From an uncultured Candidatus Melainabacteria bacterium (GTDB lineage Bacteria > Cyanobacteriota > Vampirovibrionia > Gastranaerophilales > Gastranaerophilaceae), in the NCBI GenBank assembly GCA_934728585.1, contig CAKVDZ010000001.1, positions 62,001 to 126,000 on the forward strand: a stretch of 64,000 nucleotides of DNA, read 5' to 3'. The position numbers were made by a program, and so were the translations under genes. Shown here piece after piece: positions 47,894-56,210 of the stretch. Position 1 is the stretch's first letter, and each line of letters opens with the position of its first letter. Under the pieces are notes generated by a model. That model was not told the DNA's origin. It did no database searches and saw nothing but the letters and a program-made list of their open reading frames with translations.

Positions 47894-49105
47894 TTATGCC
47901 ATTGGTTTTAAAGAATTTCTGTAGATTGCTTCAACAACTTCTTTGCCATCACCAACAGGTCCGATAGCAAGTAAGCCAGCTAAAGATGGAGTTTCATAAG
48001 TTAATTTAACTAACTTTTCAACATCTGCTTCTGTGAAGCCTTCATCTTCTAATTTTTGAGGCACGCCAACTGATTTCAACCAGTTTTCAACGCCTTTAGC
48101 AGCCTTGTCAGCTTCTTCAGGTGCGCCAGTTAAACCATCAACTAATGGAGCTAAAACATCTGCTAAAACGTATGATTGTTTTGCATAGATTTCTTTAACT
48201 ACAGCAGGTAACAACATAGCTAAACCTAAACCATGTGATAATTCAGGTTTTACACCACTTAGAGGGTGTTCTAAAGCGTGAGTATAGTGTAATAAGCCGT
48301 TATCAAAACTTACACCACCCATCATAGCAGCGTATGCTAAGAAGTATCTAGCTTCTAAATCTTCTGGATTTTCGATTGCTTTTGGCAAATATTTAGCAAC
48401 TAAAGCAACAACTTCTTTTGCTAAAGTAATTGCATATGGTGAAGCAACTGTTGATGTAGCCGCTTCAACAACGTGGTTAACAGCGTCGATAGAAACGTAA
48501 CGAGTTTGTTTTGGTGACAATTTAACCATTAAAGCAGGGTCGTCAATTGCATAAGTTGGATAAATGCAATCGTAAGCAATAGCTGGCTTAAAGTTCTTTT
48601 CAGGAACAGTAACTACTGCAAATCTGTTTGTTTCTGTACCTGTACCGTGAGTTAGGTTAATTGAAACGATTGGAGCTGCTTTTTCTGGAGTGAATTTAAA
48701 TTCGTAAATATCGTTTGCATCTTTGTCTGGATATTCAAGTAAGATAGCTACTGATTTACCAGCATCTGTTGGAGAACCGCCACCAATAGCCAAAACTGCT
48801 TTTGCACCAAATTCACGAGCCATTTTAGTTGCATCGTTAACGTGGTGAGTTGTTGGGTTTGGAGTAACTTGGTCAAAGTTTACATAACCAATACCGTTTT
48901 CTTTTAAAGCTTTTTCAATTACGTCCCAAGCTCCTGTTGCTTTGTAAGCATTTCTACCTGACATAACGATTACTTTATCTACATTTTTAGCTTTTAAAGC
49001 TTTTAAAATATCATCAATTTTTTGAATAGCACCTACACCAAAATAAACAGTGGTGCGAGTTCTAATCTCTTTTACATCATTAATGTTAATGTTCTTTTCC
49101 CACAT
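47894..49105 (-). CDS. Iron-containing alcohol dehydrogenase
   Basis: A 403-aa group III (Fe-type) alcohol dehydrogenase that interconverts aldehydes and alcohols with NAD(P)H. The nucleotide-binding segment is A-I-G-G-G-S-P-T-D-A-G-K. Metal ligands lie in S-I-D-A-V-N-H-V-V-E-A, H-A-L-E-H-P-L-S-G and L-S-H-G-L-G-L-A. Its codon choice is more G/C- and GCT/GCA-regular than its neighbours, typical of a highly expressed gene, and AAGGAG precedes the start. A fermentative function, such as ethanol or butanol formation, fits the anaerobic picture, but the exact substrate is not visible. Confidence 0.92.
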   Translation of the reverse strand: MWEKNININDVKEIRTRTTVYFGVGAIQKIDDILKALKAKNVDKVIVMSGRNAYKATGAWDVIEKALKENGIGYVNFDQVTPNPTTHHVNDATKMAREFGAKAVLAIGGGSPTDAGKSVAILLEYPDKDANDIYEFKFTPEKAAPIVSINLTHGTGTETNRFAVVTVPEKNFKPAIAYDCIYPTYAIDDPALMVKLSPKQTRYVSIDAVNHVVEAATSTVASPYAITLAKEVVALVAKYLPKAIENPEDLEARYFLAYAAMMGGVSFDNGLLHYTHALEHPLSGVKPELSHGLGLAMLLPAVVKEIYAKQSYVLADVLAPLVDGLTGAPEEADKAAKGVENWLKSVGVPQKLEDEGFTEADVEKLVKLTYETPSLAGLLAIGPVGDGKEVVEAIYRNSLKPMA

Positions 49106-49242
49106 GGTAATTCTCCTTCTTTTTATATTAACAAATATATTATTTGCTAAACAAAAACGGTTGTAAAGGGTATAAAAAAATCACGATTTAATCATCTTTT
49201 TAACTTATTCTACTCGATTAAATTATATGTTAAATTTTAAGT

Positions 49243-50979
49243 ATGTTTGAAAATAATATAAAAGTAATAGAAAAGGTCAATCCTACCCTAGCATACAAAA
49301 TCAAGAACATAAGTATTCAAGAAGCATCTAAAGATATTGGGGCAATAAAAAACGAAAACGGCGAATATATTTTAACAAAGAATAAAAAATATATTGATGA
49401 TACACCAAGTCCTTTACAATCGGCAAAAGAGATTTTTGCTCAACAAATAAAATCAGCAGAATTTAGACATGATTTTATTGTTATATTTGGTCTAGGTTTG
49501 GCTAATTTATTGGATTACACTCATTCAATGAGTATAACTTCGCTTGTTTTATTTGAACCAGACTTGAATATTTGGCGATTTACTTGTGAATACGTTGATT
49601 TAACTAAATATTTTGAAGACGGTAGACTTTTTGTTAGTTCAAATTTAACAGAATGCACAAATTACATTAGTGAAAAATATCTTCTTGACGACAAAATTGA
49701 ATTTGTCTATCTAAAGAATTATGTTTTACAACACCCAAGCGAATTTACAGTTTTAACCGAGAGAATTTATCAAGCTTGCCAAGAAAAGATTATAGATATG
49801 AACACTATAAAAAAGATGTCTAAAGTTTGGACAAGCAACGTTTTTACTAATTTGAAGACTATTGAAAATCAATATCCAGTAAATTTACTTGCAAATAAGT
49901 TTGCAAATAAGACTGCGCTTATTTTAGGTGCTGGTCCATCTTTAAAAGATAATATCCAACAAATAAAAGAAAATCGAGAAAAATTTGTTATTTTTGCAGT
50001 CCATAAAACCTTGGATACTCTCAAAAATTACGGAATAACTCCAGATTTTTGTATTATTGTTGACGCACAATTTATAGAACAGTCAATAACAAAAGATTTT
50101 GAGTTTATAAAAAATATACACTTAATAAGTGATATAAAATCTGACACTTATGCGAGATTCTTACCTTTTAAAAGACAGTTCACGTATTATTCGGAAAACA
50201 ATTTGCTTAGTGAAAAACTATACGAAAAAACAAACTTAACAAAACAACTACCTACAGGAGGAACTAGTACAATTTGTGCATATAACTGTGCTAAATTTTT
50301 TGGAGTTAAAAATATCATATTCGCAGGCTTAGACTTAGCATTCAAAAACGATACCGCATACTGTGATGGCAAAAATGTTATAACTACATCTCAAACGAAA
50401 GTCACTATTCAAAATTTAACTGTGGACACGGTTGAAGTTAAAAGTATTACTGGTGAATACATAAAAACTAGAAAAGATTATGCTTATTTTATTAAACAAT
50501 TTGAGCAATTATTTGCAAAAGATAGAAACTTAAACATTTACAATTTAAGCTCTTTTGGTGCATTTATAAATGGAATGAAATATGTAAAAGCTGAAGAAAT
50601 TTTTCCAGAACTTGAAACACTTGAAAATGCGAATACAATTTTAGAAAAAGAACTTGAAAACAAGGAATATATACCTAACTTAATCAAAGAAAAAAGCCTT
50701 GAAATATTAAAGGAAGAAGATAAAAAACTTGCCCCAATAGAAGAACTTATTGACGAGTGGTTTGAAATGTATGCTCAGCACCCATCATGCTTTGATTACG
50801 CCTCAAATATCATAACAAAAATCACATCAACAATGTTACTAGAGGAATATATCCAAATTGAACTTCTACGTTTTACAAAACTTGTTTTATCCCAAAATAC
50901 AGAAGAAAAGCGTACGTTTGCGGTAAATTTATTTACACTTATTAAAAACTACTCGCGCATTTTACATAACTTAATATAG
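49243..50979 (+). CDS. MAF-type glycosyltransferase-like protein (DUF115)
   Basis: A 578-aa protein of the motility-associated-factor group. The DUF115/MptE-like domain spans about residues 215-400, with T-A-L-I-L-G-A-G-P-S-L-K-D-N, P-D-F-C-I-I-V-D-A-Q and P-T-G-G-T-S-T-I plus I-F-A-G-L-D-L-A. The N-terminal 200 residues form the usual MAF partner domain (I-F-G-L-G-L-A-N-L-L-D). MAF proteins are thought to transfer nonulosonic (sialic-like) acids to flagellin serines or threonines, which fits the flg genes 14 kb upstream. There is no ribosome-binding site before the ATG. A J-like gene follows after 39 bases. Confidence 0.85.
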   Translation: MFENNIKVIEKVNPTLAYKIKNISIQEASKDIGAIKNENGEYILTKNKKYIDDTPSPLQSAKEIFAQQIKSAEFRHDFIVIFGLGLANLLDYTHSMSITSLVLFEPDLNIWRFTCEYVDLTKYFEDGRLFVSSNLTECTNYISEKYLLDDKIEFVYLKNYVLQHPSEFTVLTERIYQACQEKIIDMNTIKKMSKVWTSNVFTNLKTIENQYPVNLLANKFANKTALILGAGPSLKDNIQQIKENREKFVIFAVHKTLDTLKNYGITPDFCIIVDAQFIEQSITKDFEFIKNIHLISDIKSDTYARFLPFKRQFTYYSENNLLSEKLYEKTNLTKQLPTGGTSTICAYNCAKFFGVKNIIFAGLDLAFKNDTAYCDGKNVITTSQTKVTIQNLTVDTVEVKSITGEYIKTRKDYAYFIKQFEQLFAKDRNLNIYNLSSFGAFINGMKYVKAEEIFPELETLENANTILEKELENKEYIPNLIKEKSLEILKEEDKKLAPIEELIDEWFEMYAQHPSCFDYASNIITKITSTMLLEEYIQIELLRFTKLVLSQNTEEKRTFAVNLFTLIKNYSRILHNLI

Positions 50980-51018
50980 AATAAAAAAGCACTGAAGTTA
51001 TGCTATAATTGATACATT

Positions 51019-51405
51019 ATGAAAGATATCAAAGATTTATTTAAAACAGCAGTTGACAAAATTAAAACAGTGGTCGAAAAAGAGGATATACCTCTAGCTG
51101 ATGCTTATGCACAAATGGACGCAGAGCTTGAAGAAGCTGAAAAAGCTTACGGCAAACCATTATTTCCAGATGATGGAGATAGAATTTCGATTGAAGAACA
51201 CTACTTAAAACTATTTGGTTTTGATTCAAAAGTAAGTTTTGATGAAATTAAAGCTCGTCACGAAGAATTAGTAAAAAAATTCAACCCTGAAAATTTTGTA
51301 GGCGATGAAGAAAAACAAAAAAAAGCTTTATCTAAAATTGAAAAAATAAATAAAGCATATCAATATTTTGAAGAAAAATACAATAATAATCACGAAGAGG
51401 AGTAA
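51019..51405 (+). CDS. Short degenerate J-domain protein next to pspA
   Basis: A 128-aa protein. Residues about 62-120 resemble a DnaJ J-domain (Y-L-K-L-F-G-F, then F-D-E-I-K-A-R-H-E-E-L-V-K-K-F-N-P-E and I-N-K-A-Y-Q-Y-F). The H-P-D tripeptide needed to stimulate Hsp70 is replaced by N-P-E, so it should not act as a normal DnaK co-chaperone. The N-terminal 60 residues are acidic and helical. It begins the envelope operon, three bases before pspA, and may act as an adaptor for PspA. That function is inferred from position. Confidence 0.65.
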   Translation: MKDIKDLFKTAVDKIKTVVEKEDIPLADAYAQMDAELEEAEKAYGKPLFPDDGDRISIEEHYLKLFGFDSKVSFDEIKARHEELVKKFNPENFVGDEEKQKKALSKIEKINKAYQYFEEKYNNNHEEE

Positions 51406-51408
51406 ATA

Positions 51409-52146
51409 ATGAACATTTTTCAAAAATTATTCAAAGTTTTACAATCATTTATGCACGCATTTGTAAACCACATTCAAGATCCTATCTTAATGGCAGAACA
51501 AGCTATTAGAGATTTAAAAAAAGATTACGATGCAAGCATGAAGAATCTTGCTGAGGTAAAAGCTCTTGCTATTGAAGCAAAAGAAGTTATTGCACAACAA
51601 ACAGAAGTTGCAAAAGATTATGAAAGAAAAGCATTAGCAATCGTACAAAAAGGACAAAATGGTGAATTAGACCAAGCTAAAGCCGACAGATTGGCTTCAG
51701 AAGCTTTAAAGAAAAAACAAATTGCTATTGAAATGATAAAAAAATCATCACTAGATGTTAAAAACTACGAATCAATGGCTAACACAATGGAAACAAAAAT
51801 TGAAAATCTAAAACAACAAATCAACCATTGGGAAGGCGAAGTAAAAACTCTAAAAGCTCGCCACAAAGTTGCAATTACATCTCAAAAAATCAATAAACAA
51901 ATGATTTCTATGAGTGACAACAACGCTCAAGCTTTATTGGAAAATATGAAAGATAAAGTTAACAAAGAAGAATCTCTGGCTTCAGCTTACAATGAAATGA
52001 CATCTATTGAAAACGATATTGATGCAGAAATCAACGCTGCAATTGGAACTCAATATTCAAGCGATGTTCAAAATCAATTGCTAGAACTAAAAAAACAAGT
52101 TACACCGCAATATCTTTTAGAACAAAAAGACATTCAAGAACAGTAG
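51409..52146 (+). CDS. pspA: PspA/IM30-family protein
   Basis: A 245-aa coiled-coil protein of the PspA/Vipp1 (bacterial ESCRT-III) family that binds stressed inner membrane. Typical features are an amphipathic N-terminus (I-F-Q-K-L-F-K-V-L-Q-S-F), D-P-I-L-M-A-E-Q-A-I-R-D-L, and long charged helices with E-x-K-I-E-N-L-K. It is the core of a module with DUF4178 and DUF350 proteins and a spermidine synthase-like protein, with intergenic gaps of 3-31 bases. No PspF activator or sigma-54 promoter is visible, so control must differ from the enterobacterial phage-shock operon. Confidence 0.92.
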   Translation: MNIFQKLFKVLQSFMHAFVNHIQDPILMAEQAIRDLKKDYDASMKNLAEVKALAIEAKEVIAQQTEVAKDYERKALAIVQKGQNGELDQAKADRLASEALKKKQIAIEMIKKSSLDVKNYESMANTMETKIENLKQQINHWEGEVKTLKARHKVAITSQKINKQMISMSDNNAQALLENMKDKVNKEESLASAYNEMTSIENDIDAEINAAIGTQYSSDVQNQLLELKKQVTPQYLLEQKDIQEQ

Positions 52147-52177
52147 AAGTATATTAATTAATAGGGAAAAATAAAAA

Positions 52178-52882
52178 ATGTATATATCAACAGCAATTAT
52201 ATTAGCAGTTATTGCCATTGTGCTAATAGCAAGTATGTCAAATGGCGTTGCCGCAGCTACAGGTTTAGTTGTTGCAGTTTTAGTTGCAATCATAGTTTTA
52301 AAACGCAATAGTGAATTAGTTCAAAAAACAAAAAATAACCGTTCAGATTTAAAAATCATCACAAATGTTGGTGTTGGTGGTGTTTTTAGACTTGCAAACA
52401 TTGACGGTTATGATGAAGATTTAGAGCTAAAAGTTATGCGCAAACACATGTATCAAGAGGGCGATTACTTCTGGTATGAATTAGAATGTATTAAAGGCGA
52501 TGGTGAAAAAGCTTGGGTTGAAGTTGAAGACGACGACAACATTGTAACAAGCATTGTCTTGAAAAAGCTAAAAATTTCAGAAGTTTCAGGTTTAACTCCT
52601 GGAAAATTGGCTCACGATGATGACGAAGAAGCAGGTATGATTCTTTATTCTGGAAACCAATTCAGCTATGAAGATTCTGGGAATGCAACTTTCTACCGTG
52701 ATTGCGAAGATACAAAGGCTGAAAAATTATATTACTGGGATTATAAATCTGGCAATTATTTGTTCTCAGTGGAACGTTGGGGTACTGGCGATGAAACAAA
52801 CTACGAAGCATATTATAGCCAAATAGTAAAACCATTATCAATAACTATTTTTTCACTAGGTGAGGAAGGAGAACAACAATAA
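52178..52882 (+). CDS. DUF4178 membrane protein
   Basis: A 234-aa protein. Residues 2-45 contain two closely spaced hydrophobic helices (I-L-A-V-I-A-I-V-L-I-A and A-A-T-G-L-V-V-A-V-L-V-A-I-I-V-L). Residues about 60-225 form a DUF4178-type beta-rich soluble domain: G-V-G-G-V-F-R-L, Y-F-W-Y-E-L-E, W-V-E-V-E-D, and F-Y-R-D-C-E-D followed by Y-Y-W-D-Y-K-S-G-N-Y-L-F-S-V-E-R-W. DUF4178 genes commonly travel with PspA and DUF350; the molecular function is unknown. It overlaps the next gene's start by one base. Confidence 0.85.
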   Translation: MYISTAIILAVIAIVLIASMSNGVAAATGLVVAVLVAIIVLKRNSELVQKTKNNRSDLKIITNVGVGGVFRLANIDGYDEDLELKVMRKHMYQEGDYFWYELECIKGDGEKAWVEVEDDDNIVTSIVLKKLKISEVSGLTPGKLAHDDDEEAGMILYSGNQFSYEDSGNATFYRDCEDTKAEKLYYWDYKSGNYLFSVERWGTGDETNYEAYYSQIVKPLSITIFSLGEEGEQQ

Positions 52883-53748
52883 TGAATCCTATTCTTACAA
52901 GTTTAGTTTATATCTTTGTATCTTGTTCTATGCTAATCTTTTCAAAATGGTTATTTATGCGTTTTGCAAAATACAATATGTACGAAGAAATAAAAAAAGG
53001 TAATGTTACTGGTATAATTCCTTATTTAGGATTTTTATTAGGTGTATGCGCAGTTCAAATCGGTGCATTTGTAGGACCTAGCAACACTTTATTCAGATAC
53101 GAAATTTTAAGCTATATCGCATATAGTTTAATGGGTTCATTCTTAATGATTTTCTCTGGATACGTTGTAGAAAAAGCTATTTTACACAAATTCAATAACA
53201 TTGACGAAATTGTAAGAGATAGAAATATTGGTACCGCAGCGGTGCATTTTGGAATGTATTTGGCTTCAGGCTTGATTATTTCAGCTTGCGTAACTGGTGA
53301 TACAATCGTTGCTCACGGCAGATGCTACGGATTTATTTCAACATTAGTATATTACGTTATGGGTATGATATTCTTAATCCTGTTCGCAAAATTATATGAT
53401 ATGCTTACTCCTTACTCTCTTTTAGGTGAAATTGAAGCTGACAATGTTGCAGTTGGTGTAGCTTTTGGCGGAAACCTAATTGCTATTGGTTTAATTTTGA
53501 TGAAAGCAACCATCGGTGATATCGGAACTTGGCAACAAAGTATGATTTTATACTTCATCGACCTTTCTGCAATCATCTTGTTATTACCAAGCGTAAGATT
53601 TTTACTTGATAGATTAATTGTAAAAGAAATCAATATTACAAAAGAAATTAAACAAAACAACGTAGCTGCAGGTTTAGGCGAAGCCTTGGTTCTAATTGCA
53701 TTTGCATTGTTAATTTTCTTTATGGTTGATTTTGTAAATATAATGTAA
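52882..53748 (+). CDS. DUF350 membrane protein, two-repeat form
   Basis: A 288-aa integral membrane protein with eight predicted helices arranged as two DUF350 units (about residues 1-140 and 145-288). Repeat features include Y-E-E-I-K-K-G-N-V-T-G and L-G-E-I-E-A-D-N-V-A-V-G-V-A-F-G-G-N, and a third related segment E-I-K-Q-N-N-V-A-A-G-L-G-E. DUF350 proteins are membrane partners of PspA-DUF4178-type modules; whether they are channels or sensors is unknown. ATG overlaps the stop of the DUF4178 gene (AATAATG), implying coupled translation. Confidence 0.88.
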   Translation: MNPILTSLVYIFVSCSMLIFSKWLFMRFAKYNMYEEIKKGNVTGIIPYLGFLLGVCAVQIGAFVGPSNTLFRYEILSYIAYSLMGSFLMIFSGYVVEKAILHKFNNIDEIVRDRNIGTAAVHFGMYLASGLIISACVTGDTIVAHGRCYGFISTLVYYVMGMIFLILFAKLYDMLTPYSLLGEIEADNVAVGVAFGGNLIAIGLILMKATIGDIGTWQQSMILYFIDLSAIILLLPSVRFLLDRLIVKEINITKEIKQNNVAAGLGEALVLIAFALLIFFMVDFVNIM

Positions 53749-53764
53749 GGGTGGAAGAAGAAGT

Positions 53765-54370
53765 ATGAAAATTAATCCAACCTTAAAAATAGAAAACAAC
53801 TTATTTTACAATACAATGTGCTTGATTATGGCAGTTTTTTGTTGTGCTTGTTTTTGGACTTCACTACAAATGGAGAATACTGTTGTAAACAAAAAAAATT
53901 ACAACTATCTTCAAGAGGGTTCCATTTATGGACCTATTAAGATTAAGAAAGGTCAAAGCAAAATTTGCACAATAAAAGCAAGTTTCAGTGGTAATAATAC
54001 TAGCACTTACCTTTCAGGTGAGGTTTTAGACGAAGATAAAGATACACTTTACGAATTCGGCAAAGATTTTTGGCACGAATCTGGTTATGATTCAGAGGGT
54101 TATTGGTCAGAATCTGAACGTAAAATGAAAGCTGATTTAACTTTTTCTGAAGAAGGTACGTATTACATTCAATTTAACACAGAAGATAATTCAATGTATA
54201 ACATCAGTGTCAGAATTGAAGTCAAAAAAGGTACAGGAATCCCTCATTTAATGATGGGTACAATCGTATTGATATTACTATGCCTAATCTTCATCTTAAA
54301 TAACAGAGATTGGTTAAGCGCACTTGCAGAAAAAGCAGATGAAGCGTTGGAGGACATGTGTGATGACTAA
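53765..54370 (+). CDS. Unknown bitopic envelope protein
   Basis: A 201-aa protein with a transmembrane helix near each end (about residues 14-33 and 161-177) and an extracytoplasmic beta-rich domain between them. The middle part reads G-P-I-K-I-K-K-G-Q-S-K and L-S-G-E-V-L-D-E, with G-T-Y-Y-I-Q-F, like a jelly-roll or CUB-like fold in which a stimulus could be sensed. I do not recognise a named family. It follows the DUF350 gene by 16 bases and overlaps the next gene by 8 bases, so it is an integral part of the PspA-linked operon. Confidence 0.65.
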   Translation: MKINPTLKIENNLFYNTMCLIMAVFCCACFWTSLQMENTVVNKKNYNYLQEGSIYGPIKIKKGQSKICTIKASFSGNNTSTYLSGEVLDEDKDTLYEFGKDFWHESGYDSEGYWSESERKMKADLTFSEEGTYYIQFNTEDNSMYNISVRIEVKKGTGIPHLMMGTIVLILLCLIFILNNRDWLSALAEKADEALEDMCDD

Positions 54371-54605
54371 TAAAAACTTTAACCTCATTTGCTATATAGC
54401 TTTAATTGCAGTTTTGACAATTGTTTACTGCGCTTGCTTTAAATATTCAGTAAGAGGCTACGGCTACCCTGGATATAGAGGATATCATCACCACCATTCT
54501 TATTGGTATGTAAGACACTACGACCAATCTTATGGTTCAAGCGTACGTGAAAACAGCTTGTCAGGTTCAAGATATTCACAAAAAGGATTACACGGTGGAA
54601 AATAA
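54363..54605 (+). CDS. Small Tyr/His/Gly-rich membrane protein
   Basis: An 80-aa protein. One hydrophobic helix (about residues 8-24, I-C-Y-I-A-L-I-A-V-L-T-I-V-Y) is followed by an extracytoplasmic tail rich in Tyr, Gly, His and Arg (G-Y-P-G-Y-R-G-Y-H-H-H-H-S-Y-W-Y). The histidine cluster could bind metal, or the aromatic tail could contact the cell wall. I chose the ATG at 54363, overlapping the upstream stop by eight bases; the longer frame from 54324 runs out of register with any homologous segment. Function unknown. Confidence 0.6.
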   Translation: MTNKNFNLICYIALIAVLTIVYCACFKYSVRGYGYPGYRGYHHHHSYWYVRHYDQSYGSSVRENSLSGSRYSQKGLHGGK

Positions 54606-56133
54606 TAAAGGAATTTTGACAAAGAAAGACGCGTCAATTCTATTGTTCTGCGTTTTTGTCGTTGGATATTGCACGATTATTTATGAACTTTTAATCGGAA
54701 GTATCTCGTCATATTTTATTGGCGATAGCATTAAACAATTTTCAATCACAATAGGTTTAACAATGACCGCTATGGGCATTGGTACTCTAGCTTCAAGATT
54801 TTTCAAAAATAACTTGATTTACTGGTTTATTATGATTGAGATTTTGCTTGCAATTGTTGGCGGACTTTCAGTTCCTGTGTTGTATTGGATTTATTCAATT
54901 CAATTTTTTTATTATCCTATAATGTGCATCTTAATCATTATTATTGGCACATTGATAGGGTTAGAAATTCCTCTTTTAACACGTATTATGGAGGAATATT
55001 TTCAGTTACGTGAAAACATCTCAAACGTTTTATCGCTTGATTATTTAGGCGCATTTTTAGCATCATTGGCTTTTCCATTCTTATTATTACCTTTTTTAGG
55101 TGTGTTCAATAGCTCTCTTTCAACAGGTTTGATGAATTTGCTTGTGGGTATTTTGACATTCCATTGGTTTAAAAATAAATTAACTAAAAAACGTCGAGTA
55201 ATGCTCCATACACAAGCCATTTTAATTGTAATTTTACTTGTTGGTTGTATGTTATTTTCAAAAGAAATATCAATGTATCTTGAAAATTCAATGTACGACG
55301 ACAGAGTAATTTTTTCAAAACAAACTAAATACCAAAAACTTGTAATAACAAAGAATAAAGAAGATTTGAGATTGTACATTGATGGCAACACTCAATTTTC
55401 AACTATTGATGAATATAGATATCACGAACCATTAATTCACATTCCAATGAATATGGTAAAACATAGAGAAAATGTTTTAATTCTTGGCGGTGGCGACGGT
55501 TTAGCTGCTCGTGAACTTCTTAAATATTCTGATGTAAAACAAATTACAGTTGTTGATTTAGATAAAGAAATGACAGATTTAGCAGTTAAAAATCGTATGA
55601 TGGCAGAACTTTCTGAACATAGTTTTGAAAATTCAAAAGTGAAAATCTTAAATGAAGATGCTTTCAAATTTTTAGAAAATGCAAAAGAATACTTTGATGT
55701 AATAATTATTGACTTGCCTGACCCTAATAACTCATCTCTTGCAAGACTTTACAGTAAAGAGTTCTACAAAGTTGCACGTCAAAAACTAGCTCAAAACGGA
55801 GTTATGGTAACTCAATCAACAAGTCCATTCTTTGCACCAGAAGCTTTTTGGTGTATTCAAGAATCTCTAAAAGCGGCAGGATTTAAGTACACAAAACCAT
55901 ATCATACTTATGTTCCGTCATTTGGCGATTGGGGTTTTATGTTAGCTGGAAATAGACCTCTTGATACTTCAAGAATAAATATAAATGTTCCAACAAAATA
56001 TCTTGATAATAATAGCGTTCCAAGCCTGTTCGTAATTGAAAAAGATTTGTATAGAAAAAATATTAAAGCTTCAACTTTAAATAATCCAACAATTTTAAAT
56101 TATTACTTAAATGGTTGGAGGTATTGGAATTAA
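54595..56133 (+). CDS. Membrane-anchored spermidine-synthase-like protein
   Basis: A 512-aa protein. The N-terminal 220 residues hold seven hydrophobic helices. The C-terminal half is a spermidine/spermine synthase fold: L-Y-I-D-G-N-T-Q-F, H-I-P-M-N, I-L-G-G-G-D-G-L-A-A-R-E, V-D-L-D-K-E-M, and D-L-P-D-P-N-N-S-S-L-A-R-L-Y. Soluble relatives transfer aminopropyl groups from decarboxylated S-adenosylmethionine to putrescine. I chose the GTG at 54595 (AAAGGA upstream), overlapping the preceding gene by 11 bases. Fusion to a membrane domain beside PspA/DUF350 genes suggests action on or at the membrane, which is inference. Confidence 0.88.
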   Translation: MENNKGILTKKDASILLFCVFVVGYCTIIYELLIGSISSYFIGDSIKQFSITIGLTMTAMGIGTLASRFFKNNLIYWFIMIEILLAIVGGLSVPVLYWIYSIQFFYYPIMCILIIIIGTLIGLEIPLLTRIMEEYFQLRENISNVLSLDYLGAFLASLAFPFLLLPFLGVFNSSLSTGLMNLLVGILTFHWFKNKLTKKRRVMLHTQAILIVILLVGCMLFSKEISMYLENSMYDDRVIFSKQTKYQKLVITKNKEDLRLYIDGNTQFSTIDEYRYHEPLIHIPMNMVKHRENVLILGGGDGLAARELLKYSDVKQITVVDLDKEMTDLAVKNRMMAELSEHSFENSKVKILNEDAFKFLENAKEYFDVIIIDLPDPNNSSLARLYSKEFYKVARQKLAQNGVMVTQSTSPFFAPEAFWCIQESLKAAGFKYTKPYHTYVPSFGDWGFMLAGNRPLDTSRININVPTKYLDNNSVPSLFVIEKDLYRKNIKASTLNNPTILNYYLNGWRYWN

Positions 56134-56160
56134 AAACACTTTAAATGTGCAAATAAATAA

Positions 56161-56193
56161 AGCGCCAAATGATAAAATCATTTGGCGCTTTTG
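56161..56193. terminator. Bidirectional terminator after the envelope operon
   Basis: AGCGCCAAATGA pairs with TCATTTGGCGCT across TAAAA and runs into TTTTG. It separates convergent genes. Confidence 0.9.
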
Positions 56194-56210
56194 TTTATTT
56201 AAAAGATAAA

